Positions 54,062-63,318 of a stretch of 64,000 nucleotides of DNA are shown in pieces. This DNA comes from Hydrogenivirga caldilitoris (lineage in GTDB: Bacteria; Aquificota; Aquificia; Aquificales; Aquificaceae), in assembly GCF_003664005.1 (NCBI RefSeq), contig NZ_RCCJ01000001.1:434001-498000 (forward strand), written 5' to 3'. The stretch's first letter is position 1. Each line of letters opens with the position of its first letter. The position numbers and the translations under genes are program-made. The notes under the pieces were generated by a model, which was not told where the DNA came from, searched no databases, and saw only the letters and a list, made by a program, of their open reading frames with translations.

Positions 54062-56434
54062 ATGGCTGATAGGGTAAAACTACTGGAGTTCATAGAGGGG
54101 CTTCTTGAAAACGAAGCCTTGAAACTCAGAAGGGGTTTTGGAATAGGGCTTTACCTTTACAATCAGCTCAAAGATTCTGCACCGCCTTATGTTCTTGAAA
54201 ACTTGCAGGTCTTTGATAGGATGCCCTTTGAAAAGAGAAAAGCTTTCCTTATTGAACTCAAGAGGTTTATTGGTGAGGTAACAGAGCCTCCCAAGGATGT
54301 GAAACGCAGTGTGAAAAAGAGAGGTTTAAGGGATTTCCTTATACCGCTGGATAAACTTAAATTCTTGGACAACAAAGAGATAAAGGTTTTGAAGTCCCTA
54401 GGTATAGGTACACTCCTTGATGCTCTGTTCTTCTTTCCCCTCAGGTACGAAGACAGAAGACCCTTGTCCTCGTTGAAACTCGCCAAGGTTGGAGATAAGG
54501 TTGTCCTCAAGCTCAGGGTCAAAGATGTGCGCAAGGTGAACGATGGGAGATACACGGCCGAAGTTATCTGTACCGATGGAGTTGATGAGGTCAAACTGAA
54601 GTTCAGGTTTAAAAAAAACGACTTCATATTTGCCCTTTACAGGAGGGGGAGCGAGGTAGTTGTTCTGGGAAAATTGAAATCCTTCAACAGGGAGAAATAC
54701 ATAGTTCACCCAGAGCTTTTAAAGGAGGGGGAGTTTGGGGGAATATTCCCTGTTTACTACGTTAGAACAAAGGGTGAGGTTGTGAACGTATCCTCAAAAA
54801 CCCGTCAGAGCAGAATAAGGCTGGCTCTCAACAAGACGGTTCGGAAGACAGCAAAGTATTTCCCTGAGTATCTTCCTGAGAGCATAAGGAAAAAGTACAG
54901 CTTTCCTGATATAGATGAAACCCTCCTGATTCTCCATACCCCAGAAGGTGTAGATGTCAAGAGCCTAAACGCCTTCTCAGATCCCTTTCACAGGAGAGCG
55001 ATATACGATGACCTGTTTCTCTTTCAACTCGCTCTGCTTCTGAAGAAGAAGGAGACAGAGCTTGAAAACTCTCCCCAGATAAAGCTCTCTGTTGATAAGT
55101 TTGTAGCGAGATTCCAAGATAAGCTAAGTTTCAGGCTAACGAACGCCCAGCTCAGGGTCCTTAGAGAGATACTGGAGGACATGGGCAGGGAGCATCCTAT
55201 GAACAGACTCCTTCAGGGAGATGTGGGTAGTGGTAAGACGGTAGTGGCTATAGGGGCTACCCTTGCAGCTGTGGAGAAGGGTTATCAGGTTGCCGTTATG
55301 GTTCCCACAGAGATACTTGCCCACCAGCACTACAGGAAGTTCAAAGCCTTCTTTGATAAGGAAGGAATTGAGGTAGGTTTGCTGACCGGGAGCTTAACAC
55401 CCACCCAGAAGAGAAGCGTTTACAAACACATAAGGGAGGGGAACATAAAAGTCGTCGTTGGGACTCATGCTCTGATTCAGGAGAAGGTTGAATTCCATAA
55501 GCTCGGTCTTGTAGTAATAGACGAGCAGCACAGGTTTGGAGTCATGCAGAGAAAGCTCTTGCTTGAGAAGGGGAAGGGACTATACCCTCACTGTCTAGTT
55601 ATGAGCGCTACACCTATTCCGAGGACTTTAGCTCTCTCTGTTTACGGTGACCTTGACATATCGGTTATAGACGAACTGCCTCCGGGTAGAAGGGAAGTCA
55701 GGACGATGCTGCTTTATGACAGCGAGAAGGAAAAGCTTATGGAGGCTGTAAACAGGGAACTATCCCTTGGAAACAAGGTCTACATTATATATCCCCTCAT
55801 AGAGGAATCGGAGAAGGTAGAGCTGAAGGCGGCTACCGATGAGTATGAGCGCTGGAAGAAGCTTCTCCCGGAAAGGAAAGTTCTTCTCCTACATGGAAGG
55901 ATGAGCGATAGTGAGAAGCAGGAGATAATGGAGAGCTTTAAGAGGGATGGAGACGTTCTCGTATCAACCACAGTAATAGAAGTTGGTATAGATATTCCTG
56001 AAGCTACCCTTATGATAATTGAAGATGCTCACCGTTTCGGTCTATCCCAGCTACACCAGCTGAGAGGAAGGGTGGGAAGGTCAGACAGGCTTTCTTACTG
56101 CTACCTTGTTATTCCTGACAGCATAAGAAGGGTGGACGCAGAGGCTATAAAGAGACTGAAAGTTCTGGTGAGAACTAACGATGGCTTTGAGGTTGCGGAG
56201 ATGGACATGAAGCTTAGGGGTCCAGGGGAGCTTCTTGGTGTCTCCCAGTCAGGGTACTTTGGCTTCAATATAGCGAACCTTGCTCGCTCTCACGATAGAG
56301 CCGTCTTGCAGAATGCAAGGGATGATGCTCAGAAACTTCTTGAGGAGGACCCTAAGCTTGACAAACATATAAACTTAAAGGAGCTTATCCTTTACAGATA
56401 CGGGGATAAGCTTGACCTGAGCTATATAGCCTGA
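54062..56434 (+). CDS. recG: ATP-dependent DNA helicase RecG
   Basis: The 790-residue helicase remodels stalled forks and Holliday junctions. It has a long N-terminal extension, the wedge domain (FPLRYEDRRPLSSLKLAKVG), Walker A GDVGSGKTVVA, DEQHRFGVMQR, SATPIPRTLALSVYGDLD, VIEVGIDIPEATLMIIEDAH (in parts) and GRVGRSDRLSYCYLV. The ATG at 54062 directly follows tamB; a TTG at 54050 would overlap it. It ends with a terminator. Confidence 0.95.
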   Translation: MADRVKLLEFIEGLLENEALKLRRGFGIGLYLYNQLKDSAPPYVLENLQVFDRMPFEKRKAFLIELKRFIGEVTEPPKDVKRSVKKRGLRDFLIPLDKLKFLDNKEIKVLKSLGIGTLLDALFFFPLRYEDRRPLSSLKLAKVGDKVVLKLRVKDVRKVNDGRYTAEVICTDGVDEVKLKFRFKKNDFIFALYRRGSEVVVLGKLKSFNREKYIVHPELLKEGEFGGIFPVYYVRTKGEVVNVSSKTRQSRIRLALNKTVRKTAKYFPEYLPESIRKKYSFPDIDETLLILHTPEGVDVKSLNAFSDPFHRRAIYDDLFLFQLALLLKKKETELENSPQIKLSVDKFVARFQDKLSFRLTNAQLRVLREILEDMGREHPMNRLLQGDVGSGKTVVAIGATLAAVEKGYQVAVMVPTEILAHQHYRKFKAFFDKEGIEVGLLTGSLTPTQKRSVYKHIREGNIKVVVGTHALIQEKVEFHKLGLVVIDEQHRFGVMQRKLLLEKGKGLYPHCLVMSATPIPRTLALSVYGDLDISVIDELPPGRREVRTMLLYDSEKEKLMEAVNRELSLGNKVYIIYPLIEESEKVELKAATDEYERWKKLLPERKVLLLHGRMSDSEKQEIMESFKRDGDVLVSTTVIEVGIDIPEATLMIIEDAHRFGLSQLHQLRGRVGRSDRLSYCYLVIPDSIRRVDAEAIKRLKVLVRTNDGFEVAEMDMKLRGPGELLGVSQSGYFGFNIANLARSHDRAVLQNARDDAQKLLEEDPKLDKHINLKELILYRYGDKLDLSYIA

Positions 56435-56457
56435 GGCACTAACCTAGTGCCTGCTTT
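56435..56457 (+). terminator. Intrinsic terminator after recG
   Basis: GGCACTA and TAGTGCC pair over a 3-nt loop directly after the stop, followed by TGCTTTTT. It ends the rpsA-recG run and may also serve the convergent gene at 56465. Confidence 0.75.
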
Positions 56458-56464
56458 TTGAACC

Positions 56465-56944
56465 TCAGCCCGCTTTAAAGGGAGGGACGCTCACGTCTTC
56501 AAAGAGGGGGTTTACCTCCCTGTTTGCAATCCTTGCAAACTCTTCGTTTAAGTTCTCAAGGGAGCTTTTCACAAAGGATTCCTCCACGAAGAGGATATTC
56601 CCCGAAGGGTCTATAAGATAGAGTGTGGGTACAACCCTTACATCGTAAGCTATGGAAGCTTCATAGGCGGGTTCATCGCTAACCTGTGGAAAGCTGAGGC
56701 TGTAATCCCTGGCAAACCTCTGAGCATCGGGACAGCCGTCCTGGCACACCCCTACAAAGCTTATGACGTCACCGTAGCTTTTGAACATCCTCTCAACAAA
56801 GGGTAAAGTTAACTGACAGGTGGGACAACTGACCTTGTAGAAGCACAGAAGTCTGTAACCTTTAACTGAGCCCAGGTGAAAAACCCCTTCAGGACAAGAT
56901 TTAACTCTAAAATCTGGAGCCCTATCTCCAACCTTTAAAGGCAT
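56465..56944 (-). CDS. Thioredoxin-fold peroxiredoxin-like protein
   Basis: The 159-residue protein has VGDRAPDFRVKSCPEGVFHL at the start, a CxxC active site in YKVSCPTCQLTL, and YDVRVVPTLYLIDPSGNIL as the cis-proline region. It is close to TlpA/AhpC-type redox proteins and has no signal peptide, so it should be cytoplasmic. It follows thiE by 13 nt. Peroxidase versus disulfide reductase activity cannot be decided here. Confidence 0.78.
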   Translation of the reverse strand: MPLKVGDRAPDFRVKSCPEGVFHLGSVKGYRLLCFYKVSCPTCQLTLPFVERMFKSYGDVISFVGVCQDGCPDAQRFARDYSLSFPQVSDEPAYEASIAYDVRVVPTLYLIDPSGNILFVEESFVKSSLENLNEEFARIANREVNPLFEDVSVPPFKAG

Positions 56945-56957
56945 CTCTCCTCCTCCT

Positions 56958-57605
56958 TCAAACTTTACCTAAAAGCATAAGCTGTTTCATGGTTTCTTTG
57001 TATGCTCTCTTTATCTCTTCGGCAGCTTTTTTAACGTCTTCAAAACCAAGGATTCCAGCGGATATAGCCATGTTTCTGCACCCGGCTTTTACAACTTCAG
57101 AAACCCTGTAAGGCATTATTCCACCTATACAGACTATGGGTTTTTTTGACAGGCGGATAGCCTCTGTCAACGCTTCAACTCCCACAAGCTTGTAGCTTTC
57201 CTTCGTCGTGGTGGGGTATATGGACCCAAATCCGATGTAATCTACAGGTAACTCTTGAGCCCTTTTAACCTCTTCAAGACTGTTGGCTGTATAACCTATA
57301 TAGAGCCTGTCTCCAACCACCTTCCTAACAGCTTCCGGAGGTAAGTCTTCCTTTCCAACATGGACACCATCAGCGTCAACAGCCAAGGCAAGGTCCACTC
57401 TATCGTTTACTACGAGGTCTGCCCGGTATTTGCGTGTGAGTTCTCTAAGCTTGAGGAGTTCCTCGTACATCTCTCTGGTGCTCTTGTTTTTGAACCTGTA
57501 TTGAACAGCGGTAACACCGCCCTGAAGGGCTTTCTCTATAGTTTCTAAAAGGTCTCTACCTTTGAAGTACTTATCATCAGTTATCAGATATATAGTAAGG
57601 TTCAT
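56958..57605 (-). CDS. thiE: Thiamine-phosphate synthase
   Basis: The 215-residue TIM-barrel joins the thiazole and pyrimidine moieties of thiamine. The family pattern is GGVTAVQYRFKNKSTREMYE, DGVHVGKEDL, GFGSIYPTTTK and PIVCIGGI. The usual Ala/Ser-His-type segment reads IGYTANS here, so close relative TenI remains possible. No TPP riboswitch precedes it; tRNA-Ser lies 15 nt upstream. Confidence 0.85.
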   Translation of the reverse strand: MNLTIYLITDDKYFKGRDLLETIEKALQGGVTAVQYRFKNKSTREMYEELLKLRELTRKYRADLVVNDRVDLALAVDADGVHVGKEDLPPEAVRKVVGDRLYIGYTANSLEEVKRAQELPVDYIGFGSIYPTTTKESYKLVGVEALTEAIRLSKKPIVCIGGIMPYRVSEVVKAGCRNMAISAGILGFEDVKKAAEEIKRAYKETMKQLMLLGKV

Positions 57606-57620
57606 ATTGTCCTCCTTTTT

Positions 57621-57711
<91 letters not shown>

Positions 57712-57734
57712 TGAGCTTTAAAATTATATACTAC

Positions 57735-58808
57735 ATGAAAATATTTGACCGATACCTTCTTCTCAACTTCTTGAAAATACTTGCTGTTGTGAGTCTTGTG
57801 TCCGTGGGGCTCATAGTTATGTACAGTCTTACAGACTTCTTCCTTGGTTTCAAAGTGACGGATTTTAAAGCAGGTGCGGAATACGTGATTTACCTTATCC
57901 CTGTTGGTTTTTATATACTCTCATCACTTCTTGTGAATATATCCCTTATGATTCTCTTTAGAAGGCTATTCTCTAAGGGCATAGATTTAACAGTTCAGAG
58001 CTTTGGTATCTCTCCTCTGAGATTTTCAGCCTTTTTGGTCGTTTTCGTTTCTTCCCTATCTTTCTTGTTTATAACTTTAAATGAGAGTGTCCTTCCTGGT
58101 CTCTTTAAAAAGCTCTGGTACATAGAAAAAACCTATAAGAAGAATCAGGAGATAGGACGTATAGTGAGCAGGTTATGGTTTGTTAAGGAAACTGAGCTCA
58201 ACAAGTACTATACGTACATAGGAAGTCTGGATGTAACCAACGGGAAGTTTACAGGGCTATTTATGATGACCGTATCAAAGGAGGGAAGCGTTCAAGAGGT
58301 TGTTGAGGGTAACGTTGGTACCTGGAAAGGTAATAGGATTTACGTAGGTTCTGGTTCCTCTTACAACTTCCGTGAAGGCTACTTCGTCCGCGAGCTGAAG
58401 GACTTTTCACTTAAGACAGAGATAGACGTGTCAGACGTGAGGTTATTTGCTGAGGAGATAGAGCACGTGAGCTCCTCAGCCCTTCTGGGTCTGTATCTAA
58501 AGGGTAGCAGGCTTGGGTTTGACACCAAGAGATACCTATCTGAAGTTATTTACAGGGCAGGGTTATCGCTCTTGCCAACCCTTGTTCTGATTCCGCTCTT
58601 AAGAGACCTTTTCAGGTTCAGGAGTTTGAAGGCTGGAATGCTGTCTTTCTTCATTAACCTGGTGATAGGTTGGGTTGTTGTCGTAAGCCCTAAGCTTCTA
58701 TCGGAGAAGGCTAATCTTGACCCTCAGTACGCCCTGCTGGCTTATATCCTTTTACTCATATACCTCTTAAAAGGAGTAAACGATCTTCGCAAAGGTTTCA
58801 GGGTTTAA
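57735..58808 (+). CDS. LptF/LptG family permease
   Basis: The 357-residue membrane protein has N-terminal helices (YLLLNFLKILAVVSLVSVGL, YVIYLIPVGFYILSSLLVNI, FSAFLVVFVSSLSFLF), a periplasmic beta-jellyroll-like part, and C-terminal helices (LSFFINLVIGWVVVVSP). This is the LptF/G fold that moves lipopolysaccharide from the inner membrane with ATPase LptB. Whether it is F or G is unclear. Its ATG is close to AT-rich DNA without a Shine-Dalgarno motif; its end overlaps tpiA by 42 nt. Confidence 0.85.
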   Translation: MKIFDRYLLLNFLKILAVVSLVSVGLIVMYSLTDFFLGFKVTDFKAGAEYVIYLIPVGFYILSSLLVNISLMILFRRLFSKGIDLTVQSFGISPLRFSAFLVVFVSSLSFLFITLNESVLPGLFKKLWYIEKTYKKNQEIGRIVSRLWFVKETELNKYYTYIGSLDVTNGKFTGLFMMTVSKEGSVQEVVEGNVGTWKGNRIYVGSGSSYNFREGYFVRELKDFSLKTEIDVSDVRLFAEEIEHVSSSALLGLYLKGSRLGFDTKRYLSEVIYRAGLSLLPTLVLIPLLRDLFRFRSLKAGMLSFFINLVIGWVVVVSPKLLSEKANLDPQYALLAYILLLIYLLKGVNDLRKGFRV

Positions 58809-59507
58809 ACTTGCTCCACCAACCAGTAGTCCGTCTATTTCCGAGTGTTTCATATACTCACCTGCGTTCTCAGGTTTAACACTACCTCCGTATAAAACCC
58901 TTGTTTTACCCTTGTTCTTTGGGTTTATATCGTTAAGAAGCTGTTTTATGAAACCGTGCACACTCACGGCATCCTCTGGCATGGCTGGTATACCCGTTCC
59001 TATAGCCCAGACGGGCTCATAGGCTATGTCAACTCCGTCTGTGTGCTCTTCAAGTCCAGACAGGGCAAGTCTTACCTGCGTTTCTACCACTTTAAAGGTC
59101 ATTCCCGTCTCTCTGTCTTCAAGCTTCTCCCCAACGCAGAGTATGGGCCTGATACCTTCCTCCAGGCAGGCTATGAGCTTTTTGTTTATCAGCTCATCGT
59201 TCTCCCCAAATAAATATCTCCTTTCAGAATGTCCGATTATAACGTACTCACAGCCCACCTCTTTGAGCATAGGGAGGGAAACCTCTCCTGTGAAAGCACC
59301 CTGTTTCTCATAGTAACAGTTTTGAGCCCCCAGTTTGACCCCCGAACCTTCAAGCAATTTACCCGCAACGTAAAGGGAAGTAAAGGGGGGGCATAGGAGT
59401 ATCTCTCTGCTCTCAGGATGCTCAACAAACTTCAAGAATTCCCTTATGTACTCCTCGGTTTCTTTTACGGTCTTGTGCATCTTCCAATTTGCAGCTATTA
59501 ACCTCAT
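58767..59507 (-). CDS. tpiA: Triosephosphate isomerase
   Basis: The 246-residue enzyme interconverts dihydroxyacetone phosphate and glyceraldehyde 3-phosphate. LIAANWKMHKT, CEYVIIGHSERRYLFGE, the catalytic glutamate in IAYEPVWAIGTG, and VLYGGSVKPENAGEY are clear. The ATG at 59507 is chosen since the enzyme starts with this strand; the longer frame lacks support. TAAAAT is 7 nt before the ATG, so the mRNA may be leaderless. The gene overlaps the convergent permease by 42 nt. Confidence 0.95.
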   Translation of the reverse strand: MRLIAANWKMHKTVKETEEYIREFLKFVEHPESREILLCPPFTSLYVAGKLLEGSGVKLGAQNCYYEKQGAFTGEVSLPMLKEVGCEYVIIGHSERRYLFGENDELINKKLIACLEEGIRPILCVGEKLEDRETGMTFKVVETQVRLALSGLEEHTDGVDIAYEPVWAIGTGIPAMPEDAVSVHGFIKQLLNDINPKNKGKTRVLYGGSVKPENAGEYMKHSEIDGLLVGGASLNPETFAKIVYSF

Positions 59508-59546
59508 TGGGAGAATTTTACTAAATTTATTGGAAGGAGGTGAGCC

Positions 59547-59897
59547 ATGGAAACTGTTAGCCTTATTAGGACACCAAAACTCTATATAGCACCAGAGCTC
59601 CTGGATAGAGCCCGCAAGGAGGGCAGATACCTTGTCCTGTACCCGACCCTGAAATTTAGCTGCCTCATTGCAAAGCGCTTCAGGGCTGAGCTGAGCGAGG
59701 AGCAACCCGAAGAAGGTATAGAGGTTGATGTAGGCAACGCTCAGGTTTACATAGTTTTTTCCGTTGTGGGTTCAAGGTTCTGCGGGGGAGAGAAAGGATT
59801 TGAGGAAATGGACTTTCCTGTAAAGGAACCGGAACGCTTTCTTCCCAAGTGGATAAAGGTAAACCCCGATATGAGCGGTGAATTCGGTTACGTGTAA
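59547..59897 (+). CDS. Hypothetical protein, 116 residues
   Basis: The protein is small and not recognised. It has mixed helix and strand (ELLDRARKEGRYLVLYPTLK, IEVDVGNAQVYIVFSVVG) and no membrane or signal segment. GGAGGTGAGCC lies just before the ATG, supporting translation. It is divergent from tpiA and ends 1 nt before convergent mogA. Two cysteines (Cys39 and a later FCGG) are not in a known motif. Confidence 0.6.
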   Translation: METVSLIRTPKLYIAPELLDRARKEGRYLVLYPTLKFSCLIAKRFRAELSEEQPEEGIEVDVGNAQVYIVFSVVGSRFCGGEKGFEEMDFPVKEPERFLPKWIKVNPDMSGEFGYV

Positions 59898-60425
59898 TCA
59901 CCTGCTGGGTCTGAAAGCTTTAATTTTATCCTCATAGGTATCTATAAAAGCACCACCTATCAGGTCTATGCAGTAAGGTATGGCAGGGAACACAGCGTTC
60001 AGGCAAAGTCTTATAGACTGAGGCTTCCCCGGAAGGTTCACTATCAAACAGCTCCCCCTTATACCAGCTGTCTGCCTTGAAAGTATGGCTGTAGGTACCT
60101 GCTGAAGGGAAACCTGCCTCATCAACTCACCAAAACCAGGAAGCATCTTTTGGCAAACCGCTTCTGTAGCTTCTGGAGTTACGTCCCTGGGGGCAGGACC
60201 TGTTCCTCCCGTGGTAAGTATGAGACTACATTTAAAATCGTCCGCCAGTTCTATCAAGGTGGTTTCTATAATTTCCCTCTCATCGGGTATGACCCTGTAC
60301 TCTACTTGAAAGGGAGTTTTTATAACCTCCTTTAGGTAGTCTATTATCGCTTTGCCACTTATATCTTCATACTCTCCTTTGCTTGCCCTGTCAGATACGG
60401 TAACCACACCTATTACAGCTTCCAT
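59898..60425 (-). CDS. mogA: Molybdopterin adenylyltransferase (MogA/MoaB family)
   Basis: The 175-residue protein prepares molybdopterin for metal insertion. GVVTVSDRASKGEYEDISGK and LTTGGTGPAPRDVTPEATEA are the signatures. The ATG at 60425 is preferred to an upstream TTG at 60449, which would overlap the M16 gene. TGATAAAATAGAG lies just before it. It is the last gene of the run starting at ybgC. Whether it is MogA or MoaB is not certain by sequence. Confidence 0.88.
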   Translation of the reverse strand: MEAVIGVVTVSDRASKGEYEDISGKAIIDYLKEVIKTPFQVEYRVIPDEREIIETTLIELADDFKCSLILTTGGTGPAPRDVTPEATEAVCQKMLPGFGELMRQVSLQQVPTAILSRQTAGIRGSCLIVNLPGKPQSIRLCLNAVFPAIPYCIDLIGGAFIDTYEDKIKAFRPSR

Positions 60426-60438
60426 GAACTCTATTTTA

Positions 60439-61698
60439 TCAGGGCTCAACCACCACGCAGTGATATTTGTTTATGTATTTTTCTACAGACTTCTCTACGT
60501 CCTTTAGGGATACTTTCCTGATTCTTTCTGGATAACTCTTGTCCGTTTCCCAACCCAAGCCCATGACTTCGTAAAATCCCAGATACCATGCCTGCCTGAG
60601 TCTGGTCTGGTGGTCAAGGAGGAAATCTCCGACTATCTTGTTCTTTGCAAGCTCTATATCTTCCTCGGTAAGTTTGGGGTTTCTCACTACCCTTAAAAGG
60701 TCTTCAAGGGCGTTCTCCTTTTTCTCAGGAGAAGTCCCTATGTATGCGAACAGCCTGGGTGACGATAACTTCGTCGGGTAAAAGGCGTAAGTTGCGTAGG
60801 CGTATCCCTTCTTTTCCCTTAACTCCACAAAGAGTTTTGAGGTCATGCCATCCCCAAGGGCGCTGGTAAGAACCTTAAAGCTGTAATAGTCTGCCGTTCC
60901 CTTCTGAGGTGCATTCAATGCACAGAGAATAGTTGCCTGAGTCCCCTCCCTTTTAACCCTTACTACCTCCTCCTTAGTTATAGGGTTGTCCTTTTCCTCT
61001 ATGCTCATAACTCCGGGTTTCAGGTTATAAAAGGTCTCTTCAAGTAGTTTCAGAGCCTTACCTTTATGTATATCACCTACAAGGCTTACAACTATATTGC
61101 CTCCCTTTCTCAGTTCCTCCAGCCTTCTTAAGAGGTCCTCTCTGCTAACCGCTGAAACACTCTCCTCGGTTCCCAATGGGGTTGTTTCATAAGGTGTTCC
61201 TCTGTAAGTTAGTTTCCGCATATGTTCCATGGCAAACTCCATTCCCCTTTCCCTTTTAGAGCGTATAGCGACCAGGGTATTCTTCTTTTCCCTCTCTATA
61301 TCTTCCTCTTTTAATAGGGGGTTTTCTATTACGTCCCTGACAACCTTGAGAGCTTCTTCCAGTTTCTCTGCCCTTGTTGAGAAACCAAGCTCTGAGAAAT
61401 CATCGCCGGAGGAGGTGTATATATATCCACCCTGGCTTTCAAAGGGAAGGGACACGTCATAAGAGGAGGGATAGTTCTTAGAACCTTTGATAAGTAAGGT
61501 GAGTAGTAGGTGAGTTTCCCCCTTTAACTTTTCCCCGTACTGTCCACCCTTAAAGAATATAACAGCAGAAACTATACCCTTACCTTTGGTCTCCTTAACT
61601 ATGAGGGTTACACCATTAGGCAAAGTTTTTTCAACCACGTTAGAACCTCCAACCGCAAAACCCACAATGGCAAATAGGAGTATAAGTAACCTGGTCAC
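60439..61698 (-). CDS. M16 peptidase-like protein, probably inactive subunit
   Basis: The 419-residue protein has a signal peptide (LLILLFAIVGFAVGG) and the M16 fold, but the zinc motif HxxEH is replaced by HLLLT (His63-Thr67) in GETHLLLTLLIKG, so it should be inactive. REKKGYAYATYAFYP and YADYVE-like middle regions are family-typical. It probably pairs with the active subunit at 62011-63318, as in other two-chain M16 enzymes. The GTG start overlaps the stop of the upstream small gene by 4 nt (GTGA). Confidence 0.85.
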   Translation of the reverse strand: MTRLLILLFAIVGFAVGGSNVVEKTLPNGVTLIVKETKGKGIVSAVIFFKGGQYGEKLKGETHLLLTLLIKGSKNYPSSYDVSLPFESQGGYIYTSSGDDFSELGFSTRAEKLEEALKVVRDVIENPLLKEEDIEREKKNTLVAIRSKRERGMEFAMEHMRKLTYRGTPYETTPLGTEESVSAVSREDLLRRLEELRKGGNIVVSLVGDIHKGKALKLLEETFYNLKPGVMSIEEKDNPITKEEVVRVKREGTQATILCALNAPQKGTADYYSFKVLTSALGDGMTSKLFVELREKKGYAYATYAFYPTKLSSPRLFAYIGTSPEKKENALEDLLRVVRNPKLTEEDIELAKNKIVGDFLLDHQTRLRQAWYLGFYEVMGLGWETDKSYPERIRKVSLKDVEKSVEKYINKYHCVVVEP

Positions 61699-61859
61699 TT
61701 CTGTTCCTTTTCTACCTTAACCTTGTAACCCTCTTTGCCTGCGTAGTATCCTGCCGCGCCTCCAGCAACTACGCCCGCACCTAAAAGAGCAAGCTCAACA
61801 CAGGAGCTCAGAAAGAGGGCACAGGATAGAGCAAGTGAAATAATGGTTATCTTTCTCAT
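61695..61859 (-). CDS. Small glycine-zipper lipoprotein 1 (54 residues)
   Basis: This tiny gene encodes 54 residues: a signal peptide ending in the lipobox LSSC, a Gly/Ala-rich segment (GAGVVAGGAAGYYAGKEG) and a basic end (YKVKVEKEQK). It is a close paralogue of the next gene upstream. Its stop overlaps the GTG start of the inactive M16 gene by 4 nt. The glycine-zipper suggests membrane insertion or oligomerisation. Its function is unknown. Confidence 0.7.
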   Translation of the reverse strand: MRKITIISLALSCALFLSSCVELALLGAGVVAGGAAGYYAGKEGYKVKVEKEQK

Positions 61860-61870
61860 AGCTGTATATT

Positions 61871-62014
61871 TTAATCCCTTTCCTTTTCAACTTTGACCTT
61901 ATAGCCCTTTTCTCCAGCGTAATAGCCCGCAGCTCCTCCCGCAGCGGCACCCACCATCAGAGCACATCCATTCAGAAACAGGGAAGTCACAATTAGGAAG
62001 AGTAAGAGTTTCAT
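61871..62014 (-). CDS. Small glycine-zipper lipoprotein 2 (47 residues)
   Basis: This 47-residue gene starts at the ATG overlapping the stop of the active M16 gene (ATGA). It has a signal peptide with the lipobox LNGC, the segment VGAAAGGAAGYYAGEKG and the end YKVKVEKERD. It is nearly the same after the signal as lipoprotein 1, so the two arose by tandem duplication. No family is recognised. Confidence 0.72.
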   Translation of the reverse strand: MKLLLFLIVTSLFLNGCALMVGAAAGGAAGYYAGEKGYKVKVEKERD

Positions 62015-63318
62015 CTTGAGCCTCCCTTGGGGAGCATGAGAACTTCTACATAGTCTCCCTTGCTAAGGTATTTCTCGTAAACCTTCATCACGTCAACCTT
62101 CCTTACCCTACCTACATTTTTCTCAAAGAAACGATAGAAGTCAATATCTCTGATAACCGTATAAGAGTAGCCTATGTCATAAGCTTCACCCTCAACCTTC
62201 TCCTCCTCAAATATTCTGGAGCTTATAATTTTTTGCTTTGCACTTTCCACCTGCTTCTCTGTAAGGCTTTTATAAACTTCCTCAAGGAGTTTGAGCACTT
62301 TTTCCTTCACCTCTTCGTACTTATCCGGGTCAAAGGTAGCGCTTATGACGTACATATTGTCCCTCGGTCTCCCTAAGTCTCCTGCGAAGTAGGAATAGAC
62401 GAGACCTTTTTCCCTGAGCTCTCTGTACAATACAGACGTTCTTCCACTTCCCAGAATTTCATCAAGAACTACGAGTCCATAGTAATCAGTTTTTCCGATA
62501 GGAGGAACTCTCCAACCGATTATCCAGTAAGCTTTTTCAACCCTTGGGTCTTCAAGCTTCTCAAACCTTGCCCCAATCTGTTCGGGTTCGTTGGGTATCT
62601 GAACCTTTGGTACTGGTCTGCCCTCCTCTCTTCCAAAGGTTCTAGTAACCTCCCTCTCAACCTCCTCTGGATTTACGTTACCTACCACGATAACTGCCAT
62701 GTTCCGTGGCTGATAAAAATCCCTGTAAAACCTGAGGAGCATATCCCTGGTAAAGTTCCTTATCGTGTTTTCAAAACCTATAACAGGAAATCTATAGGGT
62801 GAAACTTTGTATGCTGTCTTCTCAAAAGTTTCCCAGAGAACAGTAGAAGGGTTGTCCTTACCCCTACGAAGTTCCTCTATAACTATCTCCTTCTCTTTCT
62901 CAATCATCTTTTCGTCTAATAAAGCCTTTAGGGTTATCTGGTAAAGAACCTCAAGGGCTTCCCTCCAGTAAGGTGCCGCTATCTCTATGTGGTAATAGGT
63001 GAAGTCCTTTGATGTTCCAGCGTTTATATTCCCTCCAAGGCTTTCAATTATCTTGTCCACCTCGCCGTACGGGTACTTTTCTGAACCGTTGAAAAGCATG
63101 TGTTCAAGGAAGTGAGCCATCCCCTTTTCATCGTATTTCTCGTATATGGAGCCTACCCTGAACCAGACGTGCAGGGCAACAGCGGAGGTATCATCCCTCG
63201 GCTTGACTATGAGTTTCCCTCCGTTGGGGAGGTCTCTTATATACAGCTCCTGAGCCAGTGCTAATCCCATGGTAACCACCTCCAGGGTTAAAAAGGCAAG
63301 CAGCAGTATAGCCCTCAT
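62011..63318 (-). CDS. M16 zinc peptidase, active subunit
   Basis: A 435-residue zinc peptidase with a signal peptide ending near LALAQ. The inverted zinc motif HFLEH is at His69-His73 (GMAHFLEHMLFNG), and Glu149 (EKEIVIEEL) supplies the third ligand at the usual distance. NAGTSKDFTYYHI and the C-terminal YVEVLMLPKGG are typical. It should act in the periplasm on peptides. It starts in a 4-nt overlap with ybgC and ends in a 4-nt overlap with lipoprotein 2. Confidence 0.93.
   Translation of the reverse strand: MRAILLLAFLTLEVVTMGLALAQELYIRDLPNGGKLIVKPRDDTSAVALHVWFRVGSIYEKYDEKGMAHFLEHMLFNGSEKYPYGEVDKIIESLGGNINAGTSKDFTYYHIEIAAPYWREALEVLYQITLKALLDEKMIEKEKEIVIEELRRGKDNPSTVLWETFEKTAYKVSPYRFPVIGFENTIRNFTRDMLLRFYRDFYQPRNMAVIVVGNVNPEEVEREVTRTFGREEGRPVPKVQIPNEPEQIGARFEKLEDPRVEKAYWIIGWRVPPIGKTDYYGLVVLDEILGSGRTSVLYRELREKGLVYSYFAGDLGRPRDNMYVISATFDPDKYEEVKEKVLKLLEEVYKSLTEKQVESAKQKIISSRIFEEEKVEGEAYDIGYSYTVIRDIDFYRFFEKNVGRVRKVDVMKVYEKYLSKGDYVEVLMLPKGGSR

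Noticed and set aside
59508-59705. N-terminal extension of tpiA
   Set aside because: It overlaps the divergent orphan gene and matches no TpiA.
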